A DNA stretch of 64,000 bases from Shinella kummerowiae. GTDB taxonomy: Bacteria > Pseudomonadota > Alphaproteobacteria > Rhizobiales > Rhizobiaceae. A model generated the notes under the pieces. It did no database searches, was not told where the DNA came from, and saw nothing but the letters and a program-made list of their open reading frames with translations. The translations under genes and the position numbers were made by a program. This document shows, piece after piece, positions 44,571 through 54,380 of this stretch (position 1 is the first letter of the stretch; each line of letters begins with the position of its first letter). Location of the stretch: assembly GCF_009827055.1 (NCBI RefSeq), contig NZ_WUMK01000002.1, forward strand, positions 558,001 through 622,000, given 5' to 3'.

Positions 44571-45962
44571 ATGGCCCCCTTCCAGTTCATCGACCGGCCC
44601 TCTCCCTTCAACACGAAGAACGGCAAGACGCTGCCGATTTTCGCCATCACGCCTGCCCATATCGAGACCGGCACGATCGATCCGATCGCACTCGACTGGG
44701 CCAAGCGGGCCGGCTTCAAGGCGGAGACCGGTGCGCTCCTGATGGTGCCCACGGCGGACGGTCATCTCGGCGGCGCCCTCTTCGGCCTTGGCAAGAACCC
44801 GTCCGACGCGCCTTTCCTGACCGGCAAGCTCGCCCGCGCGCTGCCGGCCGGCGACTGGCATATCGAGACCGCACCGCTGACGGCGAACCGTCTGTCGCTC
44901 GGCTACGGCCTCGGCAGCTACCGCTTCGAGCGCTATAAGGCCTCGACCTCGGAAGCGCCGACATTGCTCATTCCAAGCGACGCGGACGCCACCGACATCA
45001 AGCGCCAGCTCGCCGGCGTCTTCCTTGCCCGCGACCTCATCAACACCCCCACCAACGACATGGGCCCGGAAGCGATGGAAGACGTTTTCCGTGCGCTCGG
45101 CGAACACTACAAGGCCAAGGTCTCCGTCATCACCGGTGACGACCTGCTCAAACAGAACTTCCCGCTCGTCCACACGGTCGGCCGAGCCTCGGCGCAGGCG
45201 CCGCGCCTGCTCGAACTGCGCTGGGGCAAGAAGGGCCACAAGCGTGTGACGCTGGTCGGCAAGGGCGTCACCTTCGATACCGGCGGCCTCGATATCAAGC
45301 CTGCCTCCTCCATGCTGCTGATGAAGAAAGACATGGGCGGCGCGGCGAATGTCATGGGCCTCGCGCTGATGATCATGGACGCCAAGCTGAAGGTGGACCT
45401 GCGCGTGCTGGTACCGGTTGTCGAGAACTCGATCTCCGCCAACGCCTTCCGCCCCGGCGACATCTACAGGAGCCGCAAGGGCCTGACCGTGCAGATCGAC
45501 AACACCGACGCCGAAGGCCGCCTGATCCTTGCCGACGCGCTCGCCTATGCCGACGAGGAGGATGCCGACCTCATCATCGACATGGCGACGCTGACGGGAG
45601 CAGCGCGCGTGGCGCTCGGACCCGACCTGCCGCCGTTCTTCACCGACGACGACGATCTCGCCCATGATCTCACCGAGGCGAGCCTGACTGTCGACGATCC
45701 GATGTGGCGCATGCCGCTCTACATGGGCTACGACAAGGACGTCTCCGCCCGTATCGCCGACCTCACCAACGCCCCGTCCGGCGGCATGGCGGGCTCGATC
45801 ACCGCCGCCCTCTTCCTGAAGCGCTTCGTCACCCGCAACAAGCATTGGGCGCATTTCGACATCTACGGCTGGGCGCAGGCCGAGCGGCCGCATTCGCCGG
45901 TCGGCGGCGAGGCGCAGGCGATCCGCGCGCTCTACCACCATCTGCGCAAGGCGACCGCCTGA
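44571..45962 (+). CDS. Leucyl aminopeptidase family (M17) metallopeptidase
   Basis: A 463-residue M17 peptidase. The C-terminal catalytic domain has VGKGVTFDTGGLDIKPASSMLLMKKDMGGA (metal Lys and Asp) and the signature NTDAEGRLILADALAYA. The N-terminal domain is shorter and diverged from E. coli PepA. It frees N-terminal residues from peptides in the cytosol. I use ATG 44571 (MAPFQFIDRP), preceded by AAAGG, over in-frame starts up to 66 bases earlier. The upstream region is divergent from tadD. Confidence 0.9.
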   Translation: MAPFQFIDRPSPFNTKNGKTLPIFAITPAHIETGTIDPIALDWAKRAGFKAETGALLMVPTADGHLGGALFGLGKNPSDAPFLTGKLARALPAGDWHIETAPLTANRLSLGYGLGSYRFERYKASTSEAPTLLIPSDADATDIKRQLAGVFLARDLINTPTNDMGPEAMEDVFRALGEHYKAKVSVITGDDLLKQNFPLVHTVGRASAQAPRLLELRWGKKGHKRVTLVGKGVTFDTGGLDIKPASSMLLMKKDMGGAANVMGLALMIMDAKLKVDLRVLVPVVENSISANAFRPGDIYRSRKGLTVQIDNTDAEGRLILADALAYADEEDADLIIDMATLTGAARVALGPDLPPFFTDDDDLAHDLTEASLTVDDPMWRMPLYMGYDKDVSARIADLTNAPSGGMAGSITAALFLKRFVTRNKHWAHFDIYGWAQAERPHSPVGGEAQAIRALYHHLRKATA

Positions 45963-46085
45963 CACGGGCGGCTTTCCTTCGGGCAAACGATACGGTAGCG
46001 TAACGAAACGCTAACGCAAATGCGGGACAACAGGTCTGGAACGCCTTCCGGGAAGGCGGGCAGGCTTTTCAGGCCCGGAGGAGCC

Positions 46086-46436
46086 GTGCCGGTAGATCTC
46101 ACTCCATCGCAGGCGCTCGGCCTCTGGCACGAGGTGACGTCGCAGCAGGTGCAGCAGGATGGTCGCGACCTGACGCTGCGCCAGCTCGCCATCCTGCTCG
46201 AAATCTACCTCGTGCCGCCGCCGCATACCGTGCGCGGGCTTGCATCCAAACTCGGCGTCACCAAGCCGGTGATCACCCGCGCGCTCGACACGATGGGCGA
46301 CCTTGGCCTCGTCACCCGCATGCGCGACGACCGCGACCGCCGCAACGTCATCATCAAGCGCACCGTGGACGGCGCGCTTTATCTCGAACGGCTGGGGGAT
46401 CTCATCATCGCCCGGGGCCGCGCGCAGACCGCATGA
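46086..46436 (+). CDS. MarR-type winged-helix regulator
   Basis: A 116-residue MarR-like protein: LGLWHEVTSQQVQQDGRDLTLRQLAILLEIY, then the recognition helix region LASKLGVTKPVITRALDTM and wing LVTRMRDDRDRRNVIIKRT. I set the start at GTG 46086 because a near-perfect GGAGGAG sits seven bases upstream; the in-frame ATG at 46020 has no ribosome site. It is compact, with a short C-terminal helix. The next gene (NlpC/P60) follows after 22 bases, so the pair is likely one operon. Confidence 0.85.
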   Translation: MPVDLTPSQALGLWHEVTSQQVQQDGRDLTLRQLAILLEIYLVPPPHTVRGLASKLGVTKPVITRALDTMGDLGLVTRMRDDRDRRNVIIKRTVDGALYLERLGDLIIARGRAQTA

Positions 46437-46458
46437 GCCAAACCATGGAACCAGACCG

Positions 46459-47313
46459 ATGAACGCCCTGCCCGACCGCCGCCTCAACGCCTACCGTCCG
46501 GACCTCGCCGAGGAGGCCCTGCGCGGCACCGTCACGGCGGAGCGCTACGTCGCAGGTACGCCGGCGCGCGTGGTCCAGCCCGTCGCCGCCCTTCGGCCCA
46601 AGCCGGACAGCAGCGCCGGCATCGATACGGAGCTGCTGTTCGGCGAAACCGTGCGAGTGCTCGACCGGGCGAATGGCTGGGCCTGGGTCAAGTCCGATTT
46701 CGACGGCTATGTCGGCTATCTGCCGGAGGCGGCACTCGATACGGGCACCGCCGCCGCGACCCATGTCGTCGCCGTGCCCCGCACCTTCGCCTATTCCGGG
46801 CCCGACCTCAAAACGCCCGCCGCCTTTGCCCTGTCGGTCGGAAGCCGGCTAACGGCCGTTGGCGAAAGCGAAACGCGCGGCACGCGCTATCTCACGCTGG
46901 AAAGCGGCCAGTCCGTGGTGGCCGGCCATTGCCTTTCCGTCGGCGAGACGGCGGGCGACGACTATGTCGCCATTGCCGCCCGTTTTCTGGAGACACCCTA
47001 TCTCTGGGGCGGACGCTCGGGCTTCGGGCTCGATTGCTCCGCCCTCGTGCAACTGTCGATGATGATGACCGGCCGGACGGCGCCGCGCGATTCCGACATG
47101 CAGGCCGCCGGTCTCGGCACGCCGATCGAGCGCGACGCGCTCCGCCGCGGCGACCTCGTCTTCTGGAAAGGCCATGTGGCGATCATGGAGGACGAGAAGA
47201 CCATCCTCCATGCCAACGGCCACACGATGAGCGTGGCGCGCGAGGGGCTGGATGCGGCCGTCGAGCGTATCGGCTGGCTCTATCAGCAGCCGACGGGTTA
47301 CCGCCGGCCCTGA
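46459..47313 (+). CDS. NlpC/P60 family peptidoglycan endopeptidase with SH3-like domains
   Basis: A 284-residue protein with no signal peptide. The N-terminal half has two SH3-like segments (ETVRVLDRANGWAWVKSDFDGYVGYL at about 63-88; a second near 118-158). The catalytic NlpC/P60 domain has PYLWGGRSGFGLDCSALVQ (Cys193) and GDLVFWKGHVAIM (His239). Family members hydrolyse peptidoglycan stem peptides, often of imported muropeptides. It is coupled to a MarR-type regulator and close to an M17 peptidase, hinting at cell-wall peptide recycling (inference). Confidence 0.9.
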   Translation: MNALPDRRLNAYRPDLAEEALRGTVTAERYVAGTPARVVQPVAALRPKPDSSAGIDTELLFGETVRVLDRANGWAWVKSDFDGYVGYLPEAALDTGTAAATHVVAVPRTFAYSGPDLKTPAAFALSVGSRLTAVGESETRGTRYLTLESGQSVVAGHCLSVGETAGDDYVAIAARFLETPYLWGGRSGFGLDCSALVQLSMMMTGRTAPRDSDMQAAGLGTPIERDALRRGDLVFWKGHVAIMEDEKTILHANGHTMSVAREGLDAAVERIGWLYQQPTGYRRP

Positions 47314-47355
47314 ACTCCAAAACGCTCCCCTGTCATGCCGGGAGAGGAAACGGTC

Positions 47356-48312
47356 CTAGTAGCCCGCGCTGCGATCGACCAGATGCTCCAGCGGCTTGCC
47401 GCTCTCGAGCCGTTCGATCTGGCCGGCGACGTGGCGGAAGAGCGCCGCGACGTCCGAAGCGGCGGCAGCGTGCGGCGTGATGAACACCTTGTCCATCGAC
47501 CAGAGCGGGCTTTCGAGCGGCAGCGGCTCCTGCTCGAAAACATCGAGCGAGGCGCCGCGCAACGTGCCGTCATTCAGGCTGGCGACGATATCCGCCTCCA
47601 CCTGGCTGCCGCCGCGGCCGGCATTGATGAAGACCGGGGCACCGAACGGGCCCTTGCGGCTCAAGCGGCTAAAGAGGCCGGTGTTGAAGATGCCCTTGGT
47701 CTCGGGCGTCAGCGGCAGCAGACCGACGAGGATATCCGTCCGGGCGAGGAAGGCGTCGAGGCCGGCCGCATCGAAGGTCTCGAAACCATCGACCTGCTTG
47801 CGGCTGCGCGACCAGCCGATGACGTTGAAGCCCATCGCCTTCAGCTTCGCTGCCGAATCCTGCCCCAGCACGCCAAACCCCATGATGCCGACGGTGAGTT
47901 CCTTCGCCTCCGGCTGAGCGAGTTCCCGCCAGACACGCTTCTGGCGCTGTGCTTCGTAGGCCTGGTGCTGGCGCAGGTGCAGCAGGCACTGCATGACGAT
48001 CCATTCGCTCATGCGCGTCGTCAAGGTATCGTCGACGAAGCGGACGAGCGGCACGTCCGGCAGGCCGGGCAGCGTCAGCACATGGTCGACGCCGGCGCCG
48101 CCGGAGAAGACGACCTTGAGGTCCTTTGCGCGCGAAAAGAGATCGGCGCCCGGCTTCCACACCACGGCATAGTCGACGCCGGAGAGGTCGCGCTTGCGGC
48201 TTGCAGGATGCAACAGGTTGATCACCTCGCGATCGGCAAAGGCGCCCTTGAGGGCGGCCGCGACCTGCTCCTGATCGAATTTCAGATCGATGATGATCGG
48301 GCTTTTCGTCAT
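47356..48312 (-). CDS. ghrA: Glyoxylate/hydroxypyruvate reductase GhrA-type
   Basis: A 318-residue D-2-hydroxyacid dehydrogenase. It has the NAD(P) fold VGIMGFGVLGQDSAAKL, the arginine-containing WSRSRKQ after strand 2 (NADPH preference), INAGRGGSQVE, LDVFEQEPLPLESPLW and the catalytic PHAAAAS in place of the more usual PHxAA. The N-terminal FSGGAGVDHVLTLPGLPDVPLVR is typical of GhrA. It lies 25 bases downstream of yejF on the same strand, so it may be read with the yej operon. Confidence 0.9.
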   Translation of the reverse strand: MTKSPIIIDLKFDQEQVAAALKGAFADREVINLLHPASRKRDLSGVDYAVVWKPGADLFSRAKDLKVVFSGGAGVDHVLTLPGLPDVPLVRFVDDTLTTRMSEWIVMQCLLHLRQHQAYEAQRQKRVWRELAQPEAKELTVGIMGFGVLGQDSAAKLKAMGFNVIGWSRSRKQVDGFETFDAAGLDAFLARTDILVGLLPLTPETKGIFNTGLFSRLSRKGPFGAPVFINAGRGGSQVEADIVASLNDGTLRGASLDVFEQEPLPLESPLWSMDKVFITPHAAAASDVAALFRHVAGQIERLESGKPLEHLVDRSAGY

Positions 48313-48337
48313 GCTGTTTCCTGCTGCTGGCTGCGCA

Positions 48338-49978
48338 CTATTGGCTGATGGTCTCGCTGCGGACGGCTTCCAGATTGAAGGCCGCGGCCATCAGCGCCTT
48401 GGTATAGGCCTCGCTCGGCCGCTCGATGACGTCCTTCGCTGCCCCCTTCTCCACCACGCGTCCGGCGCGCATGACGATAATGTCGTTGGCCAGCGCGCGC
48501 ACGACCTTCAGGTCGTGGCTGATGAACAGATAGGCGAGATTGTGCCGGACCTGAAGATCGCGCAGCAGCTCGACGACCTGCGCCTGCACGCTCATGTCGA
48601 GTGCGGAGGTCGGCTCGTCGAGCATGACGAATTCCGGCTTCAGCACCATGGCGCGGGCAATCGCGATACGCTGGCGCTGGCCACCGGAAAATTCGTGCGG
48701 ATAGCGCCAGCGGGTCGTCGGATCGAGGCCGGTTTCCTCCAGCGCGGAGGCGACGCGGTGGTCGCGCTCGGCTTCGGAGAGCGACGGCTCGTGGACCTTC
48801 AGGCCTTCCGCGACGATATCGGCGACCGACATGCGCGGCGACAGCGAACCGAAGGGATCCTGGAAGACGATCTGCATGCGCCGCCGCAGCGGCCGCATCT
48901 CGCCGAAGGAATGGCCGGCAATGTCCTGGCCGACAAAGGCGATGCGGCCCTTCGAGGCGATGAGCCTTGTGAGCGCGAGGCCGAGCGTCGTCTTGCCCGA
49001 GCCGGATTCGCCGACAACGCCGAGCGTGTGGCCGGCGCGCAGCTTGAGATCGATGCCGTCCACGGCCTTCACATGATCCACGACGCGGCGGAGAAAACCC
49101 GCCTTGATCGGGAACCAGACCTTGACGTCTTCCGCTTCCATGATGACGGGCTGGCTGTCATCGCCCGGCCGCGGCAGGCCCTTCGGCTCAGAGGCGAGCA
49201 GGTGGCGCGTATAGGCATGTTGCGGGTTGGAAAAGATGTCTTCCACCGGGCCGGTCTCGACGATCCTGCCCTTGGTCATCACGCAGACCCGGTCGGCGAA
49301 CTTCCGGACAATACCGAGGTCGTGCGTGATGAAGAGCATGGACATGCCGTGCTCTTCCTTGAGGTTTTTCAGGAGCGCCAGGATCTGCGCCTGCACGGTG
49401 ACGTCGAGGGCCGTCGTCGGCTCGTCGGCGATCAGCAGTTCCGGTCGGTTGGCGAGCGCCATGGCGATCATGACACGCTGGCGCTGGCCGCCGGACAGCT
49501 CGTGCGGATAGGCGGCAAGGCGCTTTTCCGGCTCGCGGATGCCGACCTGGTTGAGCAGTTCGAGAATGCGGCTGCGTGCGGCGGCACCCGCGATGCCCTG
49601 GTGCAGTTCGAGGATCTCGCCGATCTGCCGCTCGATCGAATGCAGCGGGTTGAGCGAGGTCATCGGCTCCTGGAAGATCATCGTGACGTCGTTGCCGCGC
49701 ACATTGCGCAGCTCGGCGTCGGAGGCCTTGAGCAGGTCCTTGCCGTTGAAAAAGATCTCGCCGGACGGGTGGCTTGCGGCGGGATAGGGCAGGAGCCGCA
49801 GGATCGAGTTGGCGGTCACCGACTTGCCGGAGCCGGATTCGCCGACCAGCGCCACGACCTCGCCGCGCCGGATGTCGAACGAGACATGATCGACCGCGGT
49901 CGAGGTGTTGCCGCCCTGGTGGAAAGCAACCGATAGATCACGGACGGACAGGATGGTTTCGGATTTTTCAGCGCTCAC
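48338..49978 (-). CDS. yejF: Peptide ABC transporter YejF, double ATP-binding protein
   Basis: A 546-residue fused DppD-DppF-type ATPase. The first domain has Walker [10 protein letters not shown] at 46-54, [15 protein letters not shown] and [12 protein letters not shown]; the second has [26 protein letters not shown] and [12 protein letters not shown]. Each has an oligopeptide-transporter C-terminal extension ([25 protein letters not shown]). It begins at GTG 49976-49978, overlapping the yejE stop by four bases. YejABEF imports peptides and, in enterics, microcin C. Confidence 0.94.
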   Translation of the reverse strand: MSAEKSETILSVRDLSVAFHQGGNTSTAVDHVSFDIRRGEVVALVGESGSGKSVTANSILRLLPYPAASHPSGEIFFNGKDLLKASDAELRNVRGNDVTMIFQEPMTSLNPLHSIERQIGEILELHQGIAGAAARSRILELLNQVGIREPEKRLAAYPHELSGGQRQRVMIAMALANRPELLIADEPTTALDVTVQAQILALLKNLKEEHGMSMLFITHDLGIVRKFADRVCVMTKGRIVETGPVEDIFSNPQHAYTRHLLASEPKGLPRPGDDSQPVIMEAEDVKVWFPIKAGFLRRVVDHVKAVDGIDLKLRAGHTLGVVGESGSGKTTLGLALTRLIASKGRIAFVGQDIAGHSFGEMRPLRRRMQIVFQDPFGSLSPRMSVADIVAEGLKVHEPSLSEAERDHRVASALEETGLDPTTRWRYPHEFSGGQRQRIAIARAMVLKPEFVMLDEPTSALDMSVQAQVVELLRDLQVRHNLAYLFISHDLKVVRALANDIIVMRAGRVVEKGAAKDVIERPSEAYTKALMAAAFNLEAVRSETISQ

Positions 49979-51114
49979 CGGAAGGTCTTCCTCGGATCGA
50001 AGGCATCGCGCGTCGCTTCGCCGACGAAGATCAGGAGCGACAGCATGATGGACATGACGGCGAAAGCGGTGAAGCCGAGCCACGGGGCCTGAAGGTTGTT
50101 CTTGCCCTGCGCGACCAGTTCGCCAAGCGACGCCGAACCCGGCGGCATGCCGAAGCCCAGGAAGTCGAGCGAGGTGAGCGTGGTGATCGAGCCGGACAGG
50201 ATGAACGGCAGGAAGGTCAGCGTCGCCACCATCGCGTTGGGCAGCAGATGCCGGTACATGATCGTGATGTTGCCGACGCCGAGCGCGCGCGCCGCCCGCA
50301 CATATTCGAAATTGCGGGCGCGCAGGAATTCCGCGCGCACCACGCCGACGAAGCCGACCCAGGAAAACAAGAGCATGATGCCGAGCAGGATCCAGAAGCC
50401 GGGCGGCAGGATCGCGGCGATGATCAGCAGGATGTAGAGCACCGGCATCGACGACCAGATCTCGATGAAGCGCTGCAGCAGCAGATCGGTCCAGCCGCCG
50501 AAATAGCCCTGTATGGCGCCGGCCGTGACCCCGACGACGGCCGATGCGACGGTGAGCGCCAGGCCGAACAGCACCGAGATGCGGAAACCATAGATGGCCC
50601 GGGCGAGCACGTCGCGCGCCTGATCGTCCGTGCCGAGCCAGTTGAGGTTGTTCCAGGTGCAGTTCGGGTCCGCCGCACCGCCCGGATACCCGGCGCAGCG
50701 CTCCGCCTCGTCCATCAGCCAGAACGGCTTGGTCGGCGCGGAATGGGGAATGTTGGAATTGGTCGTGTTGTAGGAATAGCGGATCGGCGGCCAGATCATC
50801 CAGCCGTTCGCCTTGATCTCGTCCGTGATGAAATCGGAGCGGTAGTCCGTTTCCGCGAGGAAGCCGCCGAACTTTTCTTCCGGATAGCTGATGACCACGG
50901 GGAAGAGCAGTTCGCCCTTGTAGGACGCCATGATCGGCCGGTCATTGGCAATGAACTCGGCAAACAGACTGAGGACGAAGATGACCAGGAAGATCCAGAG
51001 CGACCAGTAACCGCGGCGGTTCGCCTTGAAATTCTCCCAGCGGCGCAGGTTGGTCGGATTGAGCAGGCCCTTGCGCGGTGGTGCCATGGGTTTTGCGTCG
51101 ATGACGGCACTCAT
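49975..51114 (-). CDS. yejE: Peptide ABC transporter permease YejE
   Basis: A 379-residue DppC-type permease. A cytoplasmic N-terminus (KGLLNPTNLRRWENFKANRRGYWSLW) precedes helix 1, followed by a long periplasmic loop (about 60-165) with the YejE-typical GGFLAETDYRSD and two cysteines. The transport core has LGTDDQARDVLARAIYG and the ATPase-contact loop VRAARALGVGNITIMYRHLLPN. It shares one base with the yejB stop (TGATG). Confidence 0.94.
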   Translation of the reverse strand: MSAVIDAKPMAPPRKGLLNPTNLRRWENFKANRRGYWSLWIFLVIFVLSLFAEFIANDRPIMASYKGELLFPVVISYPEEKFGGFLAETDYRSDFITDEIKANGWMIWPPIRYSYNTTNSNIPHSAPTKPFWLMDEAERCAGYPGGAADPNCTWNNLNWLGTDDQARDVLARAIYGFRISVLFGLALTVASAVVGVTAGAIQGYFGGWTDLLLQRFIEIWSSMPVLYILLIIAAILPPGFWILLGIMLLFSWVGFVGVVRAEFLRARNFEYVRAARALGVGNITIMYRHLLPNAMVATLTFLPFILSGSITTLTSLDFLGFGMPPGSASLGELVAQGKNNLQAPWLGFTAFAVMSIMLSLLIFVGEATRDAFDPRKTFR

Positions 51115-52190
51115 CAGACATCCCTCCGCTCGAAATCGATGCGCGGATCGACCCAGGTATAGATGAGGTCGGAGATGAGGCTGACGACGAGGCCCATCAG
51201 CGAGAAGATGAAGAGCGTCGCGAAGACGATCGGATAGTCGCGCCGGACGATCGAATCGTAGCCGAGGCGGCCGAGGCCATCGAGCGAGAAGATATATTCG
51301 ATGAGCAGCGAACCCGTGAAGAAGGCCGAGATGAAGGCACCGGGGAAACCGGCGATGATGATCAGCATGGCGTTGCGGAAGACGTGGCCGTAGAGCACCT
51401 GGCTCTCGGTCAGGCCCTTGGCGCGCGCCGTGGTGACATATTGCTTCTTGATCTCGTCGATGAACGAGTTTTTCGTCAGAAGCGTCGTCGTGGCGAAGGC
51501 AGACAGCAGCAGCGTGATCAGCGGCAGCGTCATGTGCCACATATAATCGAGCGGCTTCTGCCACCAGGCGAGGCTGTCGAAATTGTCGGAGACGAAGCCG
51601 CGCAGCGGGAACCAGTCGAAGAACGAGCCGCCGGCAAAAAGCACGATCAGCAGGATGCCGAAGAGGAAGCTCGGCACGGCATAACCGACGATGATGATGC
51701 CGGAGGTCCAGACGTCGAACGCCGAGCCGTCCTTCACCGCCTTGTGGATGCCGAGCGGGATGGAGATCGCGTAGGAGAAGATGAGGATCCAGACGCCGAG
51801 CGAGATGGAGACCGGCAGTTTCTGCGCAATGAGATCGATCACGGCGGTGTTGCGGAAGAAGCTCTCGCCGAAATCGAAGCGGATATAGTCCCACATCATC
51901 GTGACGAAGCGCTCGAGCGGCGGCTTGTCGAAGCCGAATTGCTTTTCCAGCTTGGCGATGAATTCCGGATCGAGGCCGCGCGCGCCGCGATAAGCGCTGT
52001 CCTGCGAGAGTTCCTGCGACATCTCGGTTCCGCCGGAAAGGCGATCGCCGGAACTCTGGTTGGTGAGGTCCGAGATCACCTGCTCGACCGGGCCGCCCGG
52101 CGCGAACTGCACGATGGCAAAGGAGATCGCCATGATGCCGAAGATCGTCGGGATCATCAGCAGGATTCGGCGAAGGATATAGCCGCCCAT
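51114..52190 (-). CDS. yejB: Peptide ABC transporter permease YejB
   Basis: A 358-residue DppB-type permease. The canonical start [33 protein letters not shown] is followed by a YejB-specific periplasmic insert (about 38-90), the contact loop [25 protein letters not shown] and the C-terminal [16 protein letters not shown]. It forms the channel with YejE. The binding-protein gene yejA ends 153 bases upstream, perhaps with a separate 3'-end. Confidence 0.94.
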   Translation of the reverse strand: MGGYILRRILLMIPTIFGIMAISFAIVQFAPGGPVEQVISDLTNQSSGDRLSGGTEMSQELSQDSAYRGARGLDPEFIAKLEKQFGFDKPPLERFVTMMWDYIRFDFGESFFRNTAVIDLIAQKLPVSISLGVWILIFSYAISIPLGIHKAVKDGSAFDVWTSGIIIVGYAVPSFLFGILLIVLFAGGSFFDWFPLRGFVSDNFDSLAWWQKPLDYMWHMTLPLITLLLSAFATTTLLTKNSFIDEIKKQYVTTARAKGLTESQVLYGHVFRNAMLIIIAGFPGAFISAFFTGSLLIEYIFSLDGLGRLGYDSIVRRDYPIVFATLFIFSLMGLVVSLISDLIYTWVDPRIDFERRDV

Positions 52191-52343
52191 CAGCGATTAC
52201 CCGCCACAGCCTGTTGCCGGTCTTCTTGTTTTGGCGCAGTCCCGTCGGTCAAGCCCAACCCTTCCGTGCTGCCGCCGCTCGCCGCGGCGGTGATTCGTCG
52301 CCGCTATATGGAGCCGAGGACGCCGCACGGCGCAAGCCCCGGC

Positions 52344-54194
52344 TCATTTCGCAGCATTTTTCGACCACCAGACATCCGGAAAGCCCAGGCCGTAATAGGG
52401 CAGTTCCGCAGGGCGCACGAGGTGATTCCAGTAGGCGATACGCTGGGCCTTGGAGTAGAACAGCGGCACGACATAGTGATGCGCCAAAAGCACCCGGTCG
52501 AGAGCGCGCGTGGTCGCAATCAGCTCGTCCCGGGTCGGCGCGAAGATGATCTTGCGGATCAGTTCGTCGATTGCCGGATCGGAAATGCCCGCATAGTTCT
52601 TCGAGCCCTGCTGGTCGACAGAGGCGGAGCCCCAATAGTCGCTCTGCTCGTTGCCGGGCACCAGCGTCTGCGCCCAGATGCCGTAGATCATGTCATAGTC
52701 GAAGCTTCTGACACGATTGGTATATTGCGAGGCGTCGACGGTGCGCATGCGGGCGTCGATGCCGATTTTCTTCAGGCTCGCCACGAAAGGCGCGACCGTT
52801 CGCTCGAAGGACGGGCTGGACAGAAGGATCTCGAAAGCGAAAGGTTCGCCGGTCTTGGCATTCACCAGCTTGTTGCCCTTCAGCTCATAACCGGCCTCCC
52901 TGAAGAGCCCGATCGCCTTGCGCAGGTTGTCGCGGACCTTCTGCGGGTCGCCGTTCACGGGGTTCGTGTAGGGCGTGGTAAAGACCGCGGCAGGAACCTT
53001 ATCCTTCAGCTCTTCCAGGATCTCCTTCTCACGGCCTTCGGGCAGGCCCTTGGAGGCAAGCTCGGTGTTCCAGAAATAGCTGTCGACACGCTGGTAGGCG
53101 TTATACGCGAGGGTTTTGTTCAGGTCCTCGAAATCGAAGGCGTAGTTCATCGCCTCACGCACCTTCTGGTCCTTGAATTTTTCGCGTCGCAGGTTCGGCA
53201 CGAAGGCCTGCATGATGCCTGTGGCGCGCAGCGGGTTCTCGATCTCCTCGCGCACCACGCGGCCATCCTTCACGGCCGGAAAATCGTATCGGGTCGCCCA
53301 GTTGCTGGCACTGCCGTCGCGGTAGAAGTCGACATTGCCGCCGCGGAAGGCTTCGAACTCGACGCTCTTGTCGCCGAAGAACGTGTAGGTGATCGTGCCG
53401 AAATTGTTCTGGCCGACATTCACGTTGACGTCCTTGCCCCAATAGTCGTCGCGCAATTCGAAGCGGATCGAGCCGCCGGCCTGGAACGAGGCGATCTTGT
53501 ACGGGCCCGAGCCCATGACCGGTTCCAGCGTGCTCTTGCTGATATCGCGCTTGTTGCCCTTCGCGTCCTGGCCCTCCCACCAATGCTTCGGCACGATGGG
53601 GAACTGGCCGAGAATGTTCGGCAGTTCGCGATTGTTCTTCTCGTCGAAGCGGAAGGTGACATCGCGTTCGCCGGTCTTTTCGGCTGAGATCACATGGCGA
53701 TAGTAGTTCGAGAGAAGGGGGTTGTGCTCCTTCGACTTCTCGAAGGAGAAGATGACGTCTTCCGCCGTCACCGGCTGGCCGTCCGCCCATTTCGCTTCGG
53801 GACGCAGCCGGAATGTCGCGGAGGAAAAGTCGTCGGGATAGGAGACGCCCTCGGCGAGCAGCCCGTAGGAGGCGGTGACCTCGTCCTCGGCGGATTTCAA
53901 GAGCGTATCGAAGACGAGCGACGTGACGCCGGTCGCCGCCTCGCCCTTGGAAAGGATCGGGTTGAACGTGTCGTAGGTGCCGGTTTCGGACAGTTTCAGC
54001 TCGCCGCCCTTCGGCGCATCGGCATTGACGTAGTCAAAGCGTTCGAAGCCGTTGGGGCGTTTCAGCTCGCCGATCGTCGAGACGCCGCTGCGCCAGACCG
54101 GCTCTTTCGTCTCCTGGGCCTTCGTGCCGGTCGCGACCGCCAGCGATAAAGCCAGCGCCGCCGTGAACAAGGTTCTCCCGAAGGCTGAGTGCAT
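52344..54194 (-). CDS. yejA: Peptide ABC transporter binding protein YejA
   Basis: A 616-residue family 5 solute-binding protein. The signal peptide (MHSAFGRTLFTAALALSLAVATGTKA) is followed by RPNGFERFDYVNADAPKGGELKLSETGTYDTFNP, the YejA opening. It also has YGLLAEGVSYPDDFSSATFRL and the terminal LPYYGLGFPDVWW. It delivers peptides to YejBEF. It heads the yejABEF operon on the minus strand and is divergent from the MepA-like gene. Confidence 0.93.
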   Translation of the reverse strand: MHSAFGRTLFTAALALSLAVATGTKAQETKEPVWRSGVSTIGELKRPNGFERFDYVNADAPKGGELKLSETGTYDTFNPILSKGEAATGVTSLVFDTLLKSAEDEVTASYGLLAEGVSYPDDFSSATFRLRPEAKWADGQPVTAEDVIFSFEKSKEHNPLLSNYYRHVISAEKTGERDVTFRFDEKNNRELPNILGQFPIVPKHWWEGQDAKGNKRDISKSTLEPVMGSGPYKIASFQAGGSIRFELRDDYWGKDVNVNVGQNNFGTITYTFFGDKSVEFEAFRGGNVDFYRDGSASNWATRYDFPAVKDGRVVREEIENPLRATGIMQAFVPNLRREKFKDQKVREAMNYAFDFEDLNKTLAYNAYQRVDSYFWNTELASKGLPEGREKEILEELKDKVPAAVFTTPYTNPVNGDPQKVRDNLRKAIGLFREAGYELKGNKLVNAKTGEPFAFEILLSSPSFERTVAPFVASLKKIGIDARMRTVDASQYTNRVRSFDYDMIYGIWAQTLVPGNEQSDYWGSASVDQQGSKNYAGISDPAIDELIRKIIFAPTRDELIATTRALDRVLLAHHYVVPLFYSKAQRIAYWNHLVRPAELPYYGLGFPDVWWSKNAAK

Positions 54195-54380
54195 GCCAAT
54201 TCCCTTTCAGTCATTTTGCCGGAGCTTGCAGCAGAGAATAGGCAAAATCCGGGCAAATGACAGGCCTGCCATCAAAGCGGCGGTTTTTGTCGCGCCTATT
54301 CGGGCCATCGATTCACTTCCGCGAAAGGATGATCCTTTAACCTTTCGCAACGATTGCGCCACCAAGACCGGATACTGCCC

